NCBI RefSeq assembly: GCF_014334335.1
Contig: NZ_JACSEU010000002.1
Location: 62,001 to 126,000, forward strand
Reading direction: 5' to 3'
DNA length: 64,000 nt
Origin: Treponema sp. Marseille-Q3903
GTDB lineage: Bacteria; Spirochaetota; Spirochaetia; Treponematales; Treponemataceae
Shown here: positions 61,814 through 64,000 of the stretch, piece after piece
How the letters are laid out: each line of letters starts with the position of its first letter
How positions within the stretch are numbered: position 1 is the stretch's first letter
The notes under the pieces: model-generated
Seen by the model: the letters and a program-made list of their open reading frames with translations, nothing else
Told to the model about the DNA's origin: nothing
The model's database searches: none
Translations under genes and position numbers: made by a program

Positions 61814-62461
61814 CTACCAGTTTTCGAGATTCCATTCAGCTCCATCAAAACCGCAAAGCTCTCTAAAATAAGGCACTTTATAAAACGCCTCGATAAATCC
61901 CAGCCAGTCTTCAACATTTTTATGATGAAATCTCTGGATTACGATGGTTTTGAGTTGAAGGAAATTTGTACTCACCGTTGCCCAGAGTTCAAGTCCGCGT
62001 GGAAGATTGTGAACAAGGACTTCAAAGGCTTCGTAAATATCTTGCTTGTTTCCTGACTTTTTTGCCATTACATATTTTGCATAATTATTGCGCGTTTCTT
62101 TTTTTGAATTTTCAGAAACATATTTTGTGAATGGGTCGTAATCTGAAGTCATGAATTTATCCATGCTGTGCATTGTCGACTGCGACATAACTATATCGGC
62201 AAAATGATAGCGCTGGAATTCAGGCATAAATACACCATTGCCTTTTATATCAAACACGACGAGAATGCCTTTTAAATAAGCGTCGTGTGATTGATGAGAA
62301 TGCATATTTCCGCCAAGAGCTTTTGCAACTTTCCACTGCCTGTTATCATCAGTTTTATCAAAAGAAACAGATGTATCAATTTCTCCTGCGTTGAAAGAAT
62401 TTGATTTTGCGTTTAATGCTCTGTCAAGCCCGAAAACTTCTATATTTTTAACTTCTACCAT
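61814..62461 (-). CDS. Uncharacterised protein, faintly ThyX-like
   Basis: 215 residues from the ATG at 62461, supported by AGAGGT 6 nt upstream; an upstream in-frame start is unlikely. Contains RYHFADIVMSQSTMHSMDKF and LQLKTIVIQRFHHKNVEDWL, an arrangement of Arg/His/Gln reminiscent of FAD-dependent thymidylate synthase folds, but the ThyX motif RHRxxSxNExSxR is absent. I recognise similar proteins as phage-associated hypotheticals but cannot name a family. Convergent with the DUF6171-like gene. Confidence 0.6.
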   Translation of the reverse strand: MVEVKNIEVFGLDRALNAKSNSFNAGEIDTSVSFDKTDDNRQWKVAKALGGNMHSHQSHDAYLKGILVVFDIKGNGVFMPEFQRYHFADIVMSQSTMHSMDKFMTSDYDPFTKYVSENSKKETRNNYAKYVMAKKSGNKQDIYEAFEVLVHNLPRGLELWATVSTNFLQLKTIVIQRFHHKNVEDWLGFIEAFYKVPYFRELCGFDGAEWNLENW

Positions 62462-62484
62462 TTTTGACCTCTTTATAATAGATT

Positions 62485-62514
62485 TATGGATGCAAGCATG
62501 AACCTGCATCCATA
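62485..62514 (-). terminator. Hairpin after the outer-membrane barrel gene
   Basis: TATGGATGCA/TGCATCCATA perfect 10-bp arms with a 10-nt loop on either strand, between the barrel gene (ends 62546) and the downstream gene (starts 62461). No strong T-tract follows on the minus strand, so it may attenuate or act as an mRNA 3' stabiliser. Confidence 0.5.
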
Positions 62515-62545
62515 TCTTAAAGAGTATACAAAATTTTACAAAAAA

Positions 62546-63895
62546 TTAAAACTTACCGCCGCCAAGTTTTACAGTAAGCTTAAGCGATGTCACAGGAACT
62601 TTGTTATAATCTTCCCAGCTTACATTTGGTCCTGCCGAAATACTAAAATTATCAAAAGGCGAATAATTCAGCATTGCAGATGCAGTGACATGGTTGATTT
62701 TTGCATTATTTGAGAGTTTTGCGGCGTTCAAAGCCATAGTTTCTTCGGCAGACAGATCAGTTCGAGAGAGCGCATCGTCTATGCTGTGCTTACCAAAATT
62801 TGCCATAGCAAATACTGTCGCTGTAAGATTTTTAGCATTTCCTAACTTTCCAAAACTAACATTCAACGTAATATTGTGACCGTAAGTTCCTAACTCATGG
62901 GCAAAGTCTTTTTTATTGCCGTCAAAATAATACTGTCCCATCAAATTGATTTGAGGGTCTTTCCAGTAATAGCTTAAGCCTGCAGTAGCCTGCAAAATAC
63001 TTGTTTTACCATTCCAATTTGTATTTTTTTGCCATTCAGATAAAGCGCCGTACTGATAAACAACTTCACCAAACAGCGAGACTTTTTTTACGCTTCCGCT
63101 CGCGGTTACCATCGCCTTAGGAGCGTTCTGGTATTTCCAAAAACCACCAACTCCTAATTCCCAGCCTCCAAGTACAAATTCATATTTACCGGCAAGTCCT
63201 GTGCTTCTCGCGTAAGAATCAACAGTTCCGGCAGCAAAGTCAGTTGAGGGAATTACATAAAGCCAAACACAGTTGCGAGAATCAGGGAATGTGATTTGTG
63301 TGCGAAGATTTAGAGCGCCGTTCACCTGCTCTGTAGGGTTTTCCGGGTCGATTGAAGATGTGTTGATTACATCAGACACAGGGCTGAAGAAGTAACCTGT
63401 TCCCCAAGTGACAGTGTGAAGACCAAAGCGGAAAAAAACTCTGTCGGCAAATGAAAAATCTGTGAACATCTCTTTTAGCGTAAACCAGTCTTTTACGGAT
63501 GTTCCGCCGGGAGTTGTAATTGCCTTTACTTCAAACGGATAAGCAATTCCAAACTTAGTATACATTCGCAAAGTTTGTGTTGGCCTTGCGTCAACTGACA
63601 AAAAAGAACTCAATGATGGGGAAAGTTTTGTATCTTTTATATTTTCGCCAATATTTTTACCGTTTTCTTTATCAAAAAGCGTTGTTGTTGTAGAAATAGA
63701 AGCGCCAAGGCTTCCTCCTATTTTTACAGAACCATTTTCAAACAAAGAACCTTTGCTCAAATCTGATTTGGCCGAAACTTCATTAACCTCTTCAATTCCG
63801 TCATCGCCAAACAAATCTTCATCTGCCTGTGCGAATAGACTGTTCCCTACAAAAATAAACGTCGCAAAAAGTGCGATATATTTAAATTTCTTCAT
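62546..63895 (-). CDS. Outer-membrane beta-barrel protein of unknown specificity
   Basis: 449 residues from the ATG at 63895, with GGAG upstream. Signal peptide FKYIALFATFIFVGNSLFAQ, an acidic segment (ADEDLFGDDGIEEVNEVSAK), then alternating strands through the C-terminus, ending TSLKLTVKLGGGKF. Barrel-like segments include RMYTKFGIAYPFEVKAITTP and FRFGLHTVTWGTGYFFSPVS. It resembles porin-like treponemal proteins. Not similar by eye to the barrel at 17361-19013. Pore specificity unknown. Confidence 0.75.
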   Translation of the reverse strand: MKKFKYIALFATFIFVGNSLFAQADEDLFGDDGIEEVNEVSAKSDLSKGSLFENGSVKIGGSLGASISTTTTLFDKENGKNIGENIKDTKLSPSLSSFLSVDARPTQTLRMYTKFGIAYPFEVKAITTPGGTSVKDWFTLKEMFTDFSFADRVFFRFGLHTVTWGTGYFFSPVSDVINTSSIDPENPTEQVNGALNLRTQITFPDSRNCVWLYVIPSTDFAAGTVDSYARSTGLAGKYEFVLGGWELGVGGFWKYQNAPKAMVTASGSVKKVSLFGEVVYQYGALSEWQKNTNWNGKTSILQATAGLSYYWKDPQINLMGQYYFDGNKKDFAHELGTYGHNITLNVSFGKLGNAKNLTATVFAMANFGKHSIDDALSRTDLSAEETMALNAAKLSNNAKINHVTASAMLNYSPFDNFSISAGPNVSWEDYNKVPVTSLKLTVKLGGGKF

Positions 63896-63927
63896 ATTAT
63901 CTCCAAAATAACTCGACACGATTTTAC

Positions 63928-63962
63928 GCAGATATGTACCGATATTTTTCGTACAAATCTGC
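63928..63962. promoter_or_regulatory. Palindrome upstream of the outer-membrane barrel gene
   Basis: GCAGATATGTAC (63928-63939) and GTACAAATCTGC (63951-63962): 12-bp arms with one mismatch and an 11-nt centre, 33 bp from the barrel ATG. Likely an operator or a 5'-leader hairpin; no T-tract. No promoter could be fixed. Confidence 0.5.
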
Positions 63963-64000
63963 ATCTATATGCGCCACAAAAACTAGTTCAATCCTTCAAG

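Overview
The window reads as chromosomal DNA of a spirochaete of the genus Treponema, probably a saccharolytic host-associated species. Evidence: a homologue of the T. pallidum Tp0751 (pallilysin) adhesin at 49595-51151; the run groES - TPR lipoprotein - nusB - SurA-like PPIase - alaS, which matches what I recall of T. pallidum TP1013-TP1017; an alanyl-tRNA synthetase of only 608 residues; several beta-barrel outer-membrane proteins; and chemotaxis genes cheB/cheR. The DNA is moderately AT-rich. No rRNA, tRNA, transposase, phage structural gene or CRISPR array was seen.

Layout. 1-3000: a sugar ABC transporter (binding lipoprotein, two permeases, the last cut by the window edge). 3092-4967: ACT-domain protein and phenylacetate-CoA ligase, separated by a cluster of palindromes. 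5186-6950 (+): polyprenyl diphosphate synthase, TPR protein, small membrane protein. 6969-9039: cheR-cheB. 9128-15119: a complete glucuronate-to-pyruvate/GAP-type catabolic operon (uxuA-uxuB-uxaC-eda-kdgK) with a near-consensus promoter and a shared TACTAGTAT motif. 15231-32940: one tightly packed minus-strand series, gatC - gatA - S1-domain protein - DUF4954 - giant acyl-CoA dehydratase activase-like protein - periplasmic protein - TPR protein - beta-barrel - exbB - exbD - tonB, which may be a single transcription unit of about 17.7 kb. 32962-37097: FAD oxidoreductase and an amino-acid ABC transporter preceded by ARG-box-like palindromes. 37242-41858: glycogen breakdown (glgX-glgP). 41992-47554: groES and the nusB/alaS group. 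47725-49466: a small accessory island with two toxin-antitoxin modules (mazEF and phd/parE-like), each followed by a homologous attC-like repeat, which looks like integron cassettes without an integrase. 49595-63895: Tp0751-like protein, ilvC, Na/Pi cotransporter, a lipoprotein, phosphoesterase, MBL hydrolase, clpP-acetyltransferase-RRM operon, ComFB-domain protein, GH51 arabinofuranosidase, an unrecognised ThyX-reminiscent protein and an outer-membrane barrel.

Themes. Plant-polymer monosaccharide use (glucuronate, arabinose) and glycogen cycling dominate metabolism. Eight genes have a sigma70-type -10 box only 6-10 nt before the ATG and no Shine-Dalgarno sequence, so leaderless or near-leaderless transcription appears to be a normal mode for housekeeping genes here. 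The most promising uncharacterised system is the TPR/beta-barrel/ExbB-ExbD-TonB cluster, in which the barrel lacks a recognisable plug domain but carries a TonB-box-like segment just after its signal peptide.
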